A program made the translations under genes and the position numbers. A stretch of DNA of 64,000 nucleotides from positions 671,738 through 735,737 of the forward strand of contig NZ_JAHFZZ010000005.1 in assembly GCF_018603905.1 (NCBI RefSeq), read 5' to 3'. The notes under the pieces were generated by a model that searched no databases, was not told where the DNA came from, and worked only from the letters and a program-made list of their open reading frames with translations. Below are positions 29,622-38,861 of the stretch, in pieces (the first letter of the stretch is position 1; every line of letters starts with the position of its first letter). The stretch is from Nonomuraea sp. NEAU-A123 (GTDB lineage Bacteria > Actinomycetota > Actinomycetes > Streptosporangiales > Streptosporangiaceae).

Positions 29622-32600
29622 ATGCCCGCCCTCGTCCCCGGCGACCCGCGCCAGCTCGGTGAGTACTGGCTGGCGGGACGGCTGGGGGAGGGCGGGCAGG
29701 GTGTGGTCTACGAGGCGTACGACCCGGCCGGGCAGCGCGTGGCGATCAAGGTGCTGCACCCCGGTGCCGGGGCGGAGCTGCGTCTCCGGTTCGCCAAGGA
29801 GGCCGCGGCGACCCGGCAGGTGTCGGCGTTCTGCACGGCTCGGGTGCTGTCGGTCCGGCTCGACGACCCCCGGCCGTACATCGTCAGCGAGTACGTCGGC
29901 GGCCCCAGCCTGCGCCGGGCCGTCGAGACCGCCGGGCCGTACCGGCCGGACGACCTGCACCGGCTGGCCACCGGCATCGCCACCGCGCTGACCGCGATCC
30001 ACGAGGCCGGGGTGATCCACCGCGACCTGAAGCCGGACAACGTCCTGATCGGCCCCGACGGGCCACGGGTGATCGACTTCGGGATCGCCAGGACGTCGGA
30101 GATGTCGCTCACCCCTACCGGGCAGAACGCCGGGACTCCGGCGTTCATGGCCCCCGAGAGCGTCATCGGCGAGCGCGCGGGCCCGGCCGTCGACATCTGG
30201 GCGTGGGGCGCCGTCGTCCTGTACGCGGCGACCGGCCGGGACCCGTTCGCCGGCGAGAACCTGGCGGGGCTGCTGCACCAGATCCTCGCCGCCGTCCCCG
30301 ACGTGTCCGGGCTGGCCGAGCCGCTGCGCACCTTGGTGACGGCGGCCCTCGCGAAGGACCCGGCCGACCGTCCCAGCTCCCGCGCTCTGCTGCTGGCCCT
30401 GGTCGGCGGCCAGGACGTCACCCCGCACGATGGCGCCGGCACCCGGGCGCTGCTGACCGAGGGCAGCAGGGCGGCCGAGATGATCCGCCCGCCCGCCCGG
30501 CTCGCGCAGCCGCCCCTGGAGCTGGTGGCCGAGCAGATCTACCGGCGGCTGCGCGGCACCGACCAGGCGGTCGTGCCGCAGATCATGCTGCGCCTGGTGA
30601 TGCCCGGCGAGGGCGCCGAGGACATGCTGCGCAAGGTGCCGGCCGACGAACTCGACGACGGCGTCGTCGACCCGCCCATGCTGAACCGGGTGCTGCTCGG
30701 GTTCACCCGGGCCGAGCTGGTGGTCCGCGACGACGACACGGTGGCGCTGGCCAACGCGGCTCTGCTGCGCGCCTGGCCGCGGATGCGCGGGTGGATCGAC
30801 GCCGACCGGGCCGGGCTGCGGATCCACCGCAGGCTCGGCGAAGCCGCCCAGCGATGGGACGCGCACGGGCGCCGTCCCGGCGACCTCTACCAGGGCGGCT
30901 CCCTTGAGGCCGCGCTGAGCTGGGCCGCGACGGGCCGCCAGCACGTGACGCTGAACCTCGTCGAGAACGCCTTCCTGGAGGCGGGCCTGGCCTACAGCCG
31001 GGTCCGGGCCCGCCGCCGGCGGCAGGTCATGGCGGCGCTGGCCACCATGCTGGTCATCGCGCTGGCCGCCACGGGCGTGGCCGCCGGGCAGCGGGCGGCG
31101 GCGGTACGGGAACGGGACATCGCGGTGGCCCGCAAGACCGCGATGCTCGCCGAGACGCTGCAGACCTCCGACCCGGTCAGAGCCATGCTGCTGAGCGTTG
31201 CGGCCTGGCGGATCGCCCCGGTCCAGGAGGCGCGGGCCGTCCTGTACAGCGCTCTCGCGCAGCGCGAGCTGACCGTGCTGCCGCCGCCGGCCGCCGGGGC
31301 GGACGCGCGTTTCGACCTCAGCGCCGACGGCCGCGTGCTGGCCGTCGCCGACGCGGGCCGGGTGACCCTGCGAGAGTCCGGCCGGCCGGTCCGTACGGTC
31401 GCCGGAGTGGGTACGGGCGTGCGCGCGATCGCCTTGAGCGGCGACCAGACGAAGGTCGTGGTCTGCGGCCCCGACGCGGTACGCGTGTGGGACGTGGCGA
31501 CGGGCCGGCCCGGGCCGCGCATCGCCGGAACCGCGCTCGGCGCGACGCTCAGTCGTGACGGCCGGCTGCTGGGCCTGGCGACGACCGACGGCAGAGGCGA
31601 GGTCAGGGACGTCCGTACCGGAGAACGGGTCATGGGCACGCGGGACGAGCGGATCGACCGGATCACGATCTCCGACGACGATCGCTACGCCGCCGCCACC
31701 TTCACCGACGGCCGCTACGAGCTGTGGGAGCTGGATTCGCGACGTCGCGTCCGGGGCGCGGGCAGCGCGGTCGCCTTCGGGCCCGGAACGGCCGCGATCG
31801 CCACGGGCGGCGAGATCCGGCTGTGGGATCTGGCCGCCGGGCGGTTCCGTCCGGAGTCGCTCGTCGACGGCATCACGGCGGCCTGGCTGTCCTTCAGCGC
31901 CGACGGGCGGCTGCTCATCTCCTACGACCGCGCGGCCATCGCCATCTGGGACGTCGCGACGGGCGAACCGACACTGCACTACCCGCTGACCGACACCTCC
32001 GGCATGCCCTCGGCCCGGCTGGACGCCGGGCACACGCGGCTCAGCTACCTGCTGGGCAGGGGCGCGGTGGCGGTGCTGGACCTCACCATGGGCCTCCACG
32101 TGGCCGGTTCGGCCGGCGCGGCGGCGTTCGACCCCGCAGGACGGTTCGCCGCGCTGCAGACCGACCGTGGGCTGGTGCTGTGGGACGTCGCCGCCGGCCG
32201 GTCACTGGGCACGCTCGGCTCCCAGGATTCCGCCGCCACCACCACCAGCGCCGATGACGCCGACACCGGCGCCGACGACACCGATGGCGACGGCGCGTAC
32301 GCCCTGGCGTTCAGCCCCGACGGGCGGACGCTGGCGGCCGGATCGGCTGGGACGACCACGGTCACCCTGTGGGATGTGGCGAGCCGGACCGAGACCGCGC
32401 GGCTGCCGATAGGCGGCCGGCAGTACATCGACGGCCTGGCCTTCAGCCCCGACGGACGGACCCTGGTCGTGGCGCCCGCCGGGGGCCGGGCCGAGCGGTG
32501 GGACGTACGCCGCGCTCAGCGCCTGCCTGACCTGCCCCGGGACGGGTTCGACGCGATGGCCTTCCGGCCCGACGGCAAGACCCTGGTGATCGGCGGCAGC

Positions 32601-33125
32601 GACGCCGCCCTCATCGACCTCGTCACCGGGAACGTCATCCGCGACAGGCCGTTCGGCGGCAGCGTCGACGGGGTCAGGTCGCTGGCCTACTCCCCGGACG
32701 GTTCGACGATCGCGGTCGGCTTCCGCCAGCTCGGCGTCGACCTGTGGGACGGGCTCGGCCGCCGTCAGCTGGGACGGCTGGCGCCCGGACGCGGCGAGTT
32801 CGACACGGTCATGGCGATCGCCTTCCACCCGGCCGGCGCCATCCTGGCCACCGGTGGCAGCAGCGGCCGGGTCCAGCTGTGGGACGTGGCGGCCCGCACG
32901 GCTCTGGGGGATTCGTTCAAGGCGCACGCCGGTGGGGTGCTGGCCCTGGGATTCTCCGGTGACGGCCGGCACCTGCTCAGCATCGGCGACGACGGCTCGA
33001 TGCACGACATCCCTGTCGATCCCGCCGAGGCCGTGGCCCGGATCTGCGCCCGCGCGGGCGTCGGCCTGGCTCCGGCCGACTGGGAGAGGTTCATTCCCGA
33101 GATCTCCTTCAGAGAGGTGTGCTGA
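29622..33125 (+). CDS. Ser/Thr protein kinase with STAND-type linker, transmembrane helix and WD40 propeller
   Basis: A 1167-aa protein. Residues ~12-270 form a PknB-type kinase: GEGGQGVVYEAYD glycine loop, VAIKVL (Lys), HRDLKPDN catalytic loop, DFGIAR, APE. The next ~180 residues resemble the helical/winged region that follows the P-loop of nSTAND ATPases (EQIYRRLRGTDQAVVPQIMLRLV, LLRAWPRMRGWIDADRAGL, LYQGGSLEAALSWA), but no P-loop is present; the kinase occupies its place. A transmembrane helix lies near 470-495. The C-terminal ~600 residues are WD40-like repeats (FSPDGRTL...LWDVA), interrupted by an acidic linker near 880. ATG 29622 is preferred to GTG 29616. Confidence 0.9.
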   Translation: MPALVPGDPRQLGEYWLAGRLGEGGQGVVYEAYDPAGQRVAIKVLHPGAGAELRLRFAKEAAATRQVSAFCTARVLSVRLDDPRPYIVSEYVGGPSLRRAVETAGPYRPDDLHRLATGIATALTAIHEAGVIHRDLKPDNVLIGPDGPRVIDFGIARTSEMSLTPTGQNAGTPAFMAPESVIGERAGPAVDIWAWGAVVLYAATGRDPFAGENLAGLLHQILAAVPDVSGLAEPLRTLVTAALAKDPADRPSSRALLLALVGGQDVTPHDGAGTRALLTEGSRAAEMIRPPARLAQPPLELVAEQIYRRLRGTDQAVVPQIMLRLVMPGEGAEDMLRKVPADELDDGVVDPPMLNRVLLGFTRAELVVRDDDTVALANAALLRAWPRMRGWIDADRAGLRIHRRLGEAAQRWDAHGRRPGDLYQGGSLEAALSWAATGRQHVTLNLVENAFLEAGLAYSRVRARRRRQVMAALATMLVIALAATGVAAGQRAAAVRERDIAVARKTAMLAETLQTSDPVRAMLLSVAAWRIAPVQEARAVLYSALAQRELTVLPPPAAGADARFDLSADGRVLAVADAGRVTLRESGRPVRTVAGVGTGVRAIALSGDQTKVVVCGPDAVRVWDVATGRPGPRIAGTALGATLSRDGRLLGLATTDGRGEVRDVRTGERVMGTRDERIDRITISDDDRYAAATFTDGRYELWELDSRRRVRGAGSAVAFGPGTAAIATGGEIRLWDLAAGRFRPESLVDGITAAWLSFSADGRLLISYDRAAIAIWDVATGEPTLHYPLTDTSGMPSARLDAGHTRLSYLLGRGAVAVLDLTMGLHVAGSAGAAAFDPAGRFAALQTDRGLVLWDVAAGRSLGTLGSQDSAATTTSADDADTGADDTDGDGAYALAFSPDGRTLAAGSAGTTTVTLWDVASRTETARLPIGGRQYIDGLAFSPDGRTLVVAPAGGRAERWDVRRAQRLPDLPRDGFDAMAFRPDGKTLVIGGSDAALIDLVTGNVIRDRPFGGSVDGVRSLAYSPDGSTIAVGFRQLGVDLWDGLGRRQLGRLAPGRGEFDTVMAIAFHPAGAILATGGSSGRVQLWDVAARTALGDSFKAHAGGVLALGFSGDGRHLLSIGDDGSMHDIPVDPAEAVARICARAGVGLAPADWERFIPEISFREVC

Positions 33126-33127
33126 CC

Positions 33128-34105
33128 ATGGCGACCCCGAGAACGACTCCGTGGACGATCCTGTGGAAGCTGCTGCGCGATGACGGCCTCATCGAGTCGG
33201 TCGACATCACGCCGGTCCCCGTGGTCTCCGAAGCGCCGCTGACCATCGACGTCGCGACCGCCGGCGTACGCGACCTCCGAGGCTCCCTGAGCGGTCCCGG
33301 CGGGGAGCGGGCGAGGCTCGCGTTCGACCGCGTCGAGGCCGGCGAGTTCGGCGACCTGTGGCGGGCGGAGACCGTGGTGAAGGCGACGGGGACCTGGCGG
33401 GTGCTCCTCCGCGCCCGCGGCGACGCCGTGGAGGACACCTTCACGGTGGCGACCGAGTCCGGGGCGGGCGCGGAGACACGGATCGACGCGTTCGGCCTTT
33501 CGCCCGATCCGGTGCGCGAGGGCGACGAGCTGAGCTTCAGCGGTGTCCTGCGAGCGGACGACGCGGACGTCGGCGGCCTGCCCATCCTGCTGGAGTTCCG
33601 CGAGGACGAGGAGTTCGCATGGACCGAGATCACCCGCACGGATACCGGGGCGGACGGGGATTTCACCGCCGTCGTGATCGCGCGGAACTCCGGCTTCTGG
33701 CGGGCGGAGTTCCCCGGCACCGGGCCGAGAGGCACGGGGAGAGGGCTGTCCGCCGCCGCCCGGGAACTGCGCGGCTCACGCAGTGCCCAGCAGCACTCGA
33801 CGGTGGAGAAGGCGGGCCTGTACCAGGTGTCCCACACGGTCAATGACCAGTCGGTCCCGAAGAACACGAACGTCCGTCACACCGGGAAGGTGCAGAAGCG
33901 CGACAACGTCAACGCTCCGTGGACCAAGCTCAACAACGAGCGGGTCGAGCTGCTCTTCAACGGATCCGGCACCAACCGCAAGGACACCACCAGCGGCATG
34001 GGCAGATACCAGATCGACGCCAAGGCGGCGAGCACCGGTACGTGGGGGGTGAAGATCTCCAGCTCCGCCAACCAGTTCGCGGAGATCAAGGTGACCGCCG
34101 GCTGA
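33128..34105 (+). CDS. Unknown protein following the kinase-WD40 gene
   Basis: A 325-aa protein beginning two bases after the kinase stop, with AGAGAGG upstream of ATG 33128, so it is almost certainly co-transcribed and translationally coupled with the kinase. No signal peptide is visible. The middle (ETRIDAFGLSPDPVREGDELSFSGVL) and C-terminus (TVNDQSVPKNTNVRHTGKVQKRDN... WGVKISSSANQFAEIKVTAG) look like Ig-like beta-sandwich domains. An unstructured basic/serine linker near 205-225 (GTGRGLSAAARELRGSRS) separates them. I do not recognise a family. It may be a substrate or binding partner of the kinase. Confidence 0.7.
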   Translation: MATPRTTPWTILWKLLRDDGLIESVDITPVPVVSEAPLTIDVATAGVRDLRGSLSGPGGERARLAFDRVEAGEFGDLWRAETVVKATGTWRVLLRARGDAVEDTFTVATESGAGAETRIDAFGLSPDPVREGDELSFSGVLRADDADVGGLPILLEFREDEEFAWTEITRTDTGADGDFTAVVIARNSGFWRAEFPGTGPRGTGRGLSAAARELRGSRSAQQHSTVEKAGLYQVSHTVNDQSVPKNTNVRHTGKVQKRDNVNAPWTKLNNERVELLFNGSGTNRKDTTSGMGRYQIDAKAASTGTWGVKISSSANQFAEIKVTAG

Positions 34106-34210
34106 TCGGGATCAACCACAGCCGCCCGGCGAGCCCATCCGCGCGCCCGGCGACAGGAACGCGCCGCAGGGGTCGCTCACCAGCAACGATGTCCAGGCGA
34201 GGCCACCGAA

Positions 34211-34237
34211 TGCTCATATGAGCAAGTTTCGGCTCAT
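34211..34237. promoter_or_regulatory. Operator-like palindrome in the leader of the sugar/DeoC operon
   Basis: TGCTCATATGAGCA (34211-34224) is a perfect 14-bp palindrome. A third half-site GCTCAT (34232-34237) pairs with ATGAGC at an 8-base spacing. It lies ~65-90 bases upstream of the first gene of the operon. The operon encodes its own SorC-family regulator, the natural candidate to bind here. Confidence 0.55.
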
Positions 34238-34300
34238 GTGTTGCTGCGAGGTTAACGTTCGGTTTAGCGTGCGTTATCTCAGTCACATACGGAGGCCCAA

Positions 34301-35293
34301 ATGCGTGGATTTCGGCTGTTCAGAATGCCGGCGCTCCTCCTCGCCCTCACCGCGCTGTCCGCCTGCTCGGTGTCGGCGACCCCCGGCGGGGCCACCGCCG
34401 GTTCCAGCCAGAAGGCGGAGGGGCCCATCACCATCGGCTTCAGCCAGGCGACCCAGCAGTCCCCCTTCTACGTCCAGCTACGCGAAGGCGCCGAGGCGGC
34501 CGCCAAGAAGGCGGGCGCCACGCTCTACTTCGCCGACGCGGGCGGGGACGTCACCAAGCAGAACAACGACATCCAGGACCTCGTCACCCGGCAGGTCGAC
34601 ATCCTGCTCATCAACCCGGTGGACCCGCAGGGCGTGCAACCCAGCCTCGCCGCGGCCAAGGCGGCCGGAGTCCCCGTGGTGACCGTGGACCGGCCGGTGC
34701 CCGAAGGGGCCGTCACGCACGTCGGGCGGGACAACAAGGCGATGGGCAAGCTGGTCGGCGAGCGGCTCAGCCAGAAGCTCGGTGCCGCGGGCGGCACCGT
34801 CATCGAGATCCGCGGCGATGCCGGCGGCGCCGTGGCGCGCGACCGCAGCGCGGGCTTCCACGAGGCCGTCGCGGCCAACCCCAAGATCAAGATCGTCGAG
34901 GGGCCCTACTCCGACTACATCCGCTCCAAGGCCGTCACCGCGATGCAGGACCTGCTCCAGGTCCACCCGGACGTGGCCGCCGTCTACGCGCACAACGACG
35001 ACATGGCGCTTGGCGCGCTGAAGGTCCTCAAGGAGAACGGCAAGGACAAAGTCCTGGTCACCGGGGTGGACGGGCTCATGGAGGCGGTCAAGCAGATGGC
35101 CGGCGGCGATCAGTACGTGGCCACCGCGCTCAACGACCCCATCTCCCTGGGCGCGAAGGCGGTGGAGACGGTGCTCAAGGTCAAGAAGGGCGACAAGGTC
35201 GAGCCCTCCGTCGATGCGGGCACCGCGCTGATCGATCAGGAGAACGCCGCCAAGTACAGCGGGACCAGCGAGTTCGCCCAGGAACTCAAGTAG
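34301..35293 (+). CDS. Sugar ABC transporter substrate-binding lipoprotein (RbsB-like)
   Basis: A 330-aa periplasmic-binding-type lipoprotein: basic N-terminus, hydrophobic core, lipobox LSAC with C22. The mature domain is a type I sugar-binding fold: ITIGFSQATQQSPFYVQLREGAE, DIQDLVTRQVDILLINPVDPQGVQP, VTVDRPV, YAHNDDMALGALKVL, VTGVDG. It would capture a sugar or sugar-like ligand outside the membrane for the RbsA/RbsC-type components at 38858 and 40351. The CGGAGG ribosome-binding site is clear. First gene of a nine-gene operon. Ligand unknown; DeoC downstream hints at a deoxysugar. Confidence 0.92.
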   Translation: MRGFRLFRMPALLLALTALSACSVSATPGGATAGSSQKAEGPITIGFSQATQQSPFYVQLREGAEAAAKKAGATLYFADAGGDVTKQNNDIQDLVTRQVDILLINPVDPQGVQPSLAAAKAAGVPVVTVDRPVPEGAVTHVGRDNKAMGKLVGERLSQKLGAAGGTVIEIRGDAGGAVARDRSAGFHEAVAANPKIKIVEGPYSDYIRSKAVTAMQDLLQVHPDVAAVYAHNDDMALGALKVLKENGKDKVLVTGVDGLMEAVKQMAGGDQYVATALNDPISLGAKAVETVLKVKKGDKVEPSVDAGTALIDQENAAKYSGTSEFAQELK

Positions 35294-35324
35294 GCGAAAC
35301 GCCGGACGCGAGGAAGAAAAAGAT

Positions 35325-36389
35325 ATGCCGGAAACCATGCAGGCCGCAGTGCTCCACGCTCCCGGTGACATCCGGGTCGAGCAGGTCCCCGTACCCGAGC
35401 CGGGACCTGACGAGGCGCTCGTCCGCGTCGCGGCATGCGGAGTGTGCGGATCGGACATTCCGCGCATGCTGCGTGCCGGGGCCTACCGTTTCCCGATCAT
35501 CTGCGGTCACGAGTTCTCCGGGCACGTGGTGCGGCTGGGCGATCGGCTGGCGACCACGAAGCGGGTACGGGAGGGCGATCTCGTCACCGTTCCGCCGCTC
35601 ATCCCCTGCCACGCCTGCGCCCCTTGCAGCCAGGGCCAGTTCAGCCTGTGCAAGGACTACGGGTACTTCGGCAGTCGCCGGGACGGCGCGTACGCGCAGT
35701 ACGTCACCGTGCCGGCCGAGAACCTGATGGTGCTCCCGGCGACCCTGGACCCCAGGGCGGCGGCCATGCTCGACCCGGCGGCGATCGCGCTGCACGCCTT
35801 GTGGCGTACCAAGATGCGCGGCGGCCAGCGCGTGGCGGTGGTGGGCGCCGGTCCCATCGGGCTGTTCGCCGTGCAGTGGGCGCGGATCGCCGGGGCCGCC
35901 GAGGTACTCGTGATCGAGCTGAACGAGCAGAAGGCGGCCATGGCGATGGAGGCCGGGGCCACGCACACCGCGACCAGCGCCGAGGCCGCCGCCGAGGTGG
36001 TGGGGGAGGGGTACGACGTCGTCATCGAATCAGCGGGCGCGCCGGCCGCCATCGACCAGGCCGTGACTCTGGCCGCGCGGCACGGGGAGGCCGTGTTCAT
36101 CGGCATCCCGCACGACCCCGTGGTGCTGCCGAAGTCCACCTTCAGTGCCTTCCTGCGACGCGAGGTCACCCTGCACGGCGCCTGGAACTCCTTCTCCGCG
36201 CCATTCCCCGGCGCGGAGTGGGACGTGGCGGCCAGGACACTCGCCTCCGGCGAGCTCGCCTGGAAGTTCATGATCACGCATGAGCTGGGACTGGACGCAC
36301 TGCCCGAGACGATGGTCAGCCTCGGCGAACGGTCCATCGTCAGCTCCAAGGTCCTGTTCCTGCCGAACGACCTGCCGAACGAGGTATGA
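35325..36389 (+). CDS. Zinc-dependent polyol/sugar-phosphate dehydrogenase (MDR family)
   Basis: A 354-aa medium-chain alcohol dehydrogenase. Features: GVCGSDIPRM (catalytic zinc Cys), GHEFSGHV (His/Glu), and the structural-zinc cysteines in PCHACAPCSQGQFSLC. The Rossmann motif GAGPIGLFAVQ follows, and a late HGAWNSFSAPFPGAEW segment is typical of galactitol-1-phosphate 5-dehydrogenase relatives. It probably oxidises a sugar alcohol or sugar (possibly phosphorylated) with NAD+ in the operon's pathway. Its stop overlaps the kinase start (ATGA). Exact substrate unknown. Confidence 0.88.
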   Translation: MPETMQAAVLHAPGDIRVEQVPVPEPGPDEALVRVAACGVCGSDIPRMLRAGAYRFPIICGHEFSGHVVRLGDRLATTKRVREGDLVTVPPLIPCHACAPCSQGQFSLCKDYGYFGSRRDGAYAQYVTVPAENLMVLPATLDPRAAAMLDPAAIALHALWRTKMRGGQRVAVVGAGPIGLFAVQWARIAGAAEVLVIELNEQKAAMAMEAGATHTATSAEAAAEVVGEGYDVVIESAGAPAAIDQAVTLAARHGEAVFIGIPHDPVVLPKSTFSAFLRREVTLHGAWNSFSAPFPGAEWDVAARTLASGELAWKFMITHELGLDALPETMVSLGERSIVSSKVLFLPNDLPNEV

Positions 36390-37903
36390 CGTTGAGCGCT
36401 CTTCTCGCCCTCGACCTCGGCACCGAAGGCGCCCGCGCGGCCGTCTACAACGCCGACGGCACGCGGCTCGGAGCGGGCGAGGACTCCTACCCGACCAGTT
36501 TCCCCTGGCCGGGCTGGGCCGAGCAGGACCCGGACCACTGGTGGCGGGCGGGCGCCGCCGCCATGCGTGCGGCGCTCGCCCAGGCGGGGAATCCGGAGAT
36601 CGCCGGGCTCGCGGTGGCGACCACCGCCTCGACGGTCGCCGTGCTGGACCGCCACGGGCGCCCGCTGCGCCCGGCGCTGCTGTGGATGGACAACCGGGCC
36701 AGCGCGGAGTCGGCGCTGACCGCGCAGATCGACCACCCGGTGCTGCGCTACTCCGGCGGCTGCGACGCGGTGGAGTGGCTGGTACCCAAGGCCATGTGGC
36801 TGGCCCGCCACGAGCCCGAGACGTACCGCGACGCCGCGCGCATCACCGAGGCCGTGGACTACATGGTATGGCGGCTCACCGGCCGGTGGACCGCGTCGCG
36901 GATGAACGCGGTCTGCAAGAGCAACTACGATCCGCGCGGGGCGGGGTTCCCGCACGACCTGTACGAGCTGCTCGGCATCGGCGACCTCGGCGGCAAGCTG
37001 CCCGCCGACGTCGTGCCGGTCGGTGATCCGGTGGGGCCGATCTGTGCCGGTGCCCGCGAGGAGCTGGGGATCACCGGCCCGGCCGTCGTCGCCTCCGGCG
37101 GGATCGACGCGCACCTGTCGCTGCTGGCCATCGGCGGCGCCCGCGAGGGCCGGGTGTCGATCGTGTGTGGCACGTCCAACGCGTTCGTCACCGAGATCGC
37201 CGAACCGGTCTTCCCGACCACCGTGTGGGGCCCGTACCCGGACGCGCTGAACACGGGGCACTGGCTGGTGGAGGGGGGCCAGGTGTGCGGCGGCTCGGTG
37301 CTGTCCTGGGCGGGCGAGCGGCTCATGGGCCGGCCGAGGCCGGAGATCGGCCGGCTCATCAAGGCCGCGGCGGAGCTGCCGCCGGTCGAGCACGGGCTCA
37401 TCGTCCTGGACTACTTCATGGGCAACCGCACGCCGCTGCGCGATCCGCGGCTGCGCGGCGCGGTGCTCGGCCTGAGCCTGGCCACCACCCCGGAACAGGT
37501 CTACCGGGCGGCCGCGGAGGGGGTCGCCTACGGCACCCGCCAGGTCATCGACTCCTTCGTCGAGGGCGGGATCGGCGTGTCGGAGATCTTCATCTCAGGC
37601 GGCATCCAGCACAACCCGCTGTGGCTCCAGGCGACCGCCGACGTGCTCGGCCGGCCGATCAGCCTGGTCGCCGGGGACAACCTCACGCTGCGCGCCTGCT
37701 CGGTGATCGCCTCGGTCGGCGCCGGCCGGCACGCCTCGCTGGCCGAGGCGTCGGAGCAGTACGCGCCGCCGGTCCGCACGATCGAGCCGGTCGCGGCGCA
37801 CCAGGAGGTGTACCGCCAGGGTTATGCCGACTACCGCGCGGCCACCGTCGCCACGACATCGATCTCGCACCGTTTGAGCGCGCCGGAACGGAGGACGGGC
37901 TGA
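36386..37903 (+). CDS. FGGY-family carbohydrate kinase
   Basis: A 505-aa sugar kinase of the xylulokinase/ribulokinase superfamily. It begins LLALDLGTEGARAAVYNADG (ATP-phosphate motif). Later motifs are WMDNRASAES, the FGGY signature-like SGGIDAHLSLLAIGG, a phosphate-2 motif CGTSNAF and the C-terminal ISGGIQHNPLWLQATADVLG adenosine motif. It would phosphorylate the imported sugar in the cytoplasm. It is coupled by ATGA overlap to the dehydrogenase and followed one base later by the SorC regulator. LsrK of the autoinducer-2 pathway is a member of the same superfamily, but nothing here is diagnostic for it. Confidence 0.9.
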   Translation: MTLSALLALDLGTEGARAAVYNADGTRLGAGEDSYPTSFPWPGWAEQDPDHWWRAGAAAMRAALAQAGNPEIAGLAVATTASTVAVLDRHGRPLRPALLWMDNRASAESALTAQIDHPVLRYSGGCDAVEWLVPKAMWLARHEPETYRDAARITEAVDYMVWRLTGRWTASRMNAVCKSNYDPRGAGFPHDLYELLGIGDLGGKLPADVVPVGDPVGPICAGAREELGITGPAVVASGGIDAHLSLLAIGGAREGRVSIVCGTSNAFVTEIAEPVFPTTVWGPYPDALNTGHWLVEGGQVCGGSVLSWAGERLMGRPRPEIGRLIKAAAELPPVEHGLIVLDYFMGNRTPLRDPRLRGAVLGLSLATTPEQVYRAAAEGVAYGTRQVIDSFVEGGIGVSEIFISGGIQHNPLWLQATADVLGRPISLVAGDNLTLRACSVIASVGAGRHASLAEASEQYAPPVRTIEPVAAHQEVYRQGYADYRAATVATTSISHRLSAPERRTG

Positions 37904-37904
37904 C

Positions 37905-38861
37905 ATGAACTACGAGGACCAGCTGTACCAGGTCGCCATCCGCTACTACGAGAGCGGGGAGACCCAGGAGCAGATCGCCCAGCGCATGCATCTCACCCGC
38001 TGGAAGGTGGGCCGGATGCTGGCCGAGGCGCGCCAGGCCGGAATCGTCCGGATCGAGGTGCTGCACCCCCGATCCCGGGTGCACCTGCTGGAGCGCTCGC
38101 TCAAGGAGCGGTTCGGCCTGCGCGACGCGATCGTGGTGGCCGCCGGCTCGACCAACGATCCGGAGCAACTGCGCGACCGGGTGGCCGCTGCCGGGGCCGA
38201 TCACCTGATAGCGCTACGCCCAGCGCCCCGGCTGATCGGCGTCTCCTGGGGACGTACGCTCGACCGGCTGGCCGGCGAGCTCACGCCCGGGTGGGCCAGG
38301 GGCGTCAACGTGGTGCAGATCAACGGCGCGCTCAGCCGGTCGCGGCGGCCGACCACCGCGCACAGCATGGCCAGTCTGATCGCGCACCACGGCGGCGGCA
38401 CCGCGACGCTGCTGCCCGCCCCGGCGATCCTGGAGCAGGAGCGCACCCGGGCCGTGCTGGAGAGCGACCGGGCCGTCTCCGACGTGCTCGACCTCGCCAC
38501 CCGCGCCGACGTGTTCCTGTTCAGCCCCGGTGGCATGAGCAGCGATTCGGTGCTGGTGGACTCCGGCCAGATCGACGCCGACGACATCGCCAGGCTCGCG
38601 CGGGCCGGTGCCGTCGGCGACGTTCTCGGCCGCTTCATCGACGCCGAGGGGCGGATCGTCGATCCCGGCCTGGACGGGCGCACGCTCGGCCTCTCCCTGG
38701 ACGTTCTGCGCGCGGCGCCCACGTCGATCGCCCTGGTCAGCGGCGAGGCGAAGCACGCGGTGTGCAGAGCCGCCGTGCTCAGTCGCGTGTGCAACGTGCT
38801 GATCACCGACGACCAGAGCGCGACGTACCTGCTGGACACGGCCACGATGGAGGCGGTATGA
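37905..38861 (+). CDS. SorC-family sugar-responsive transcriptional regulator
   Basis: A 318-aa regulator. The N-terminal HTH (YQVAIRYYESGETQEQIAQRMHLTRWKVGRMLAEARQAGIV) is the SorC/DeoR type. The rest is a sugar-phosphate isomerase-like effector domain (IGVSWGRTL, LFSPGGMSSDSVLV, ALVSGEAKHAVCRAAVLSRVCNVLITD). Such proteins normally repress the operon they sit in and are released by a phosphorylated sugar, here probably the product of the adjacent kinase. The candidate operator is the palindrome at 34211. The stop overlaps the ABC ATPase start. Confidence 0.92.
   Translation: MNYEDQLYQVAIRYYESGETQEQIAQRMHLTRWKVGRMLAEARQAGIVRIEVLHPRSRVHLLERSLKERFGLRDAIVVAAGSTNDPEQLRDRVAAAGADHLIALRPAPRLIGVSWGRTLDRLAGELTPGWARGVNVVQINGALSRSRRPTTAHSMASLIAHHGGGTATLLPAPAILEQERTRAVLESDRAVSDVLDLATRADVFLFSPGGMSSDSVLVDSGQIDADDIARLARAGAVGDVLGRFIDAEGRIVDPGLDGRTLGLSLDVLRAAPTSIALVSGEAKHAVCRAAVLSRVCNVLITDDQSATYLLDTATMEAV

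Noticed and set aside
29541..32099. An 852-aa open frame on the minus strand
   Set aside because: It lies antisense to the kinase-WD40 gene and has no recognisable domain.
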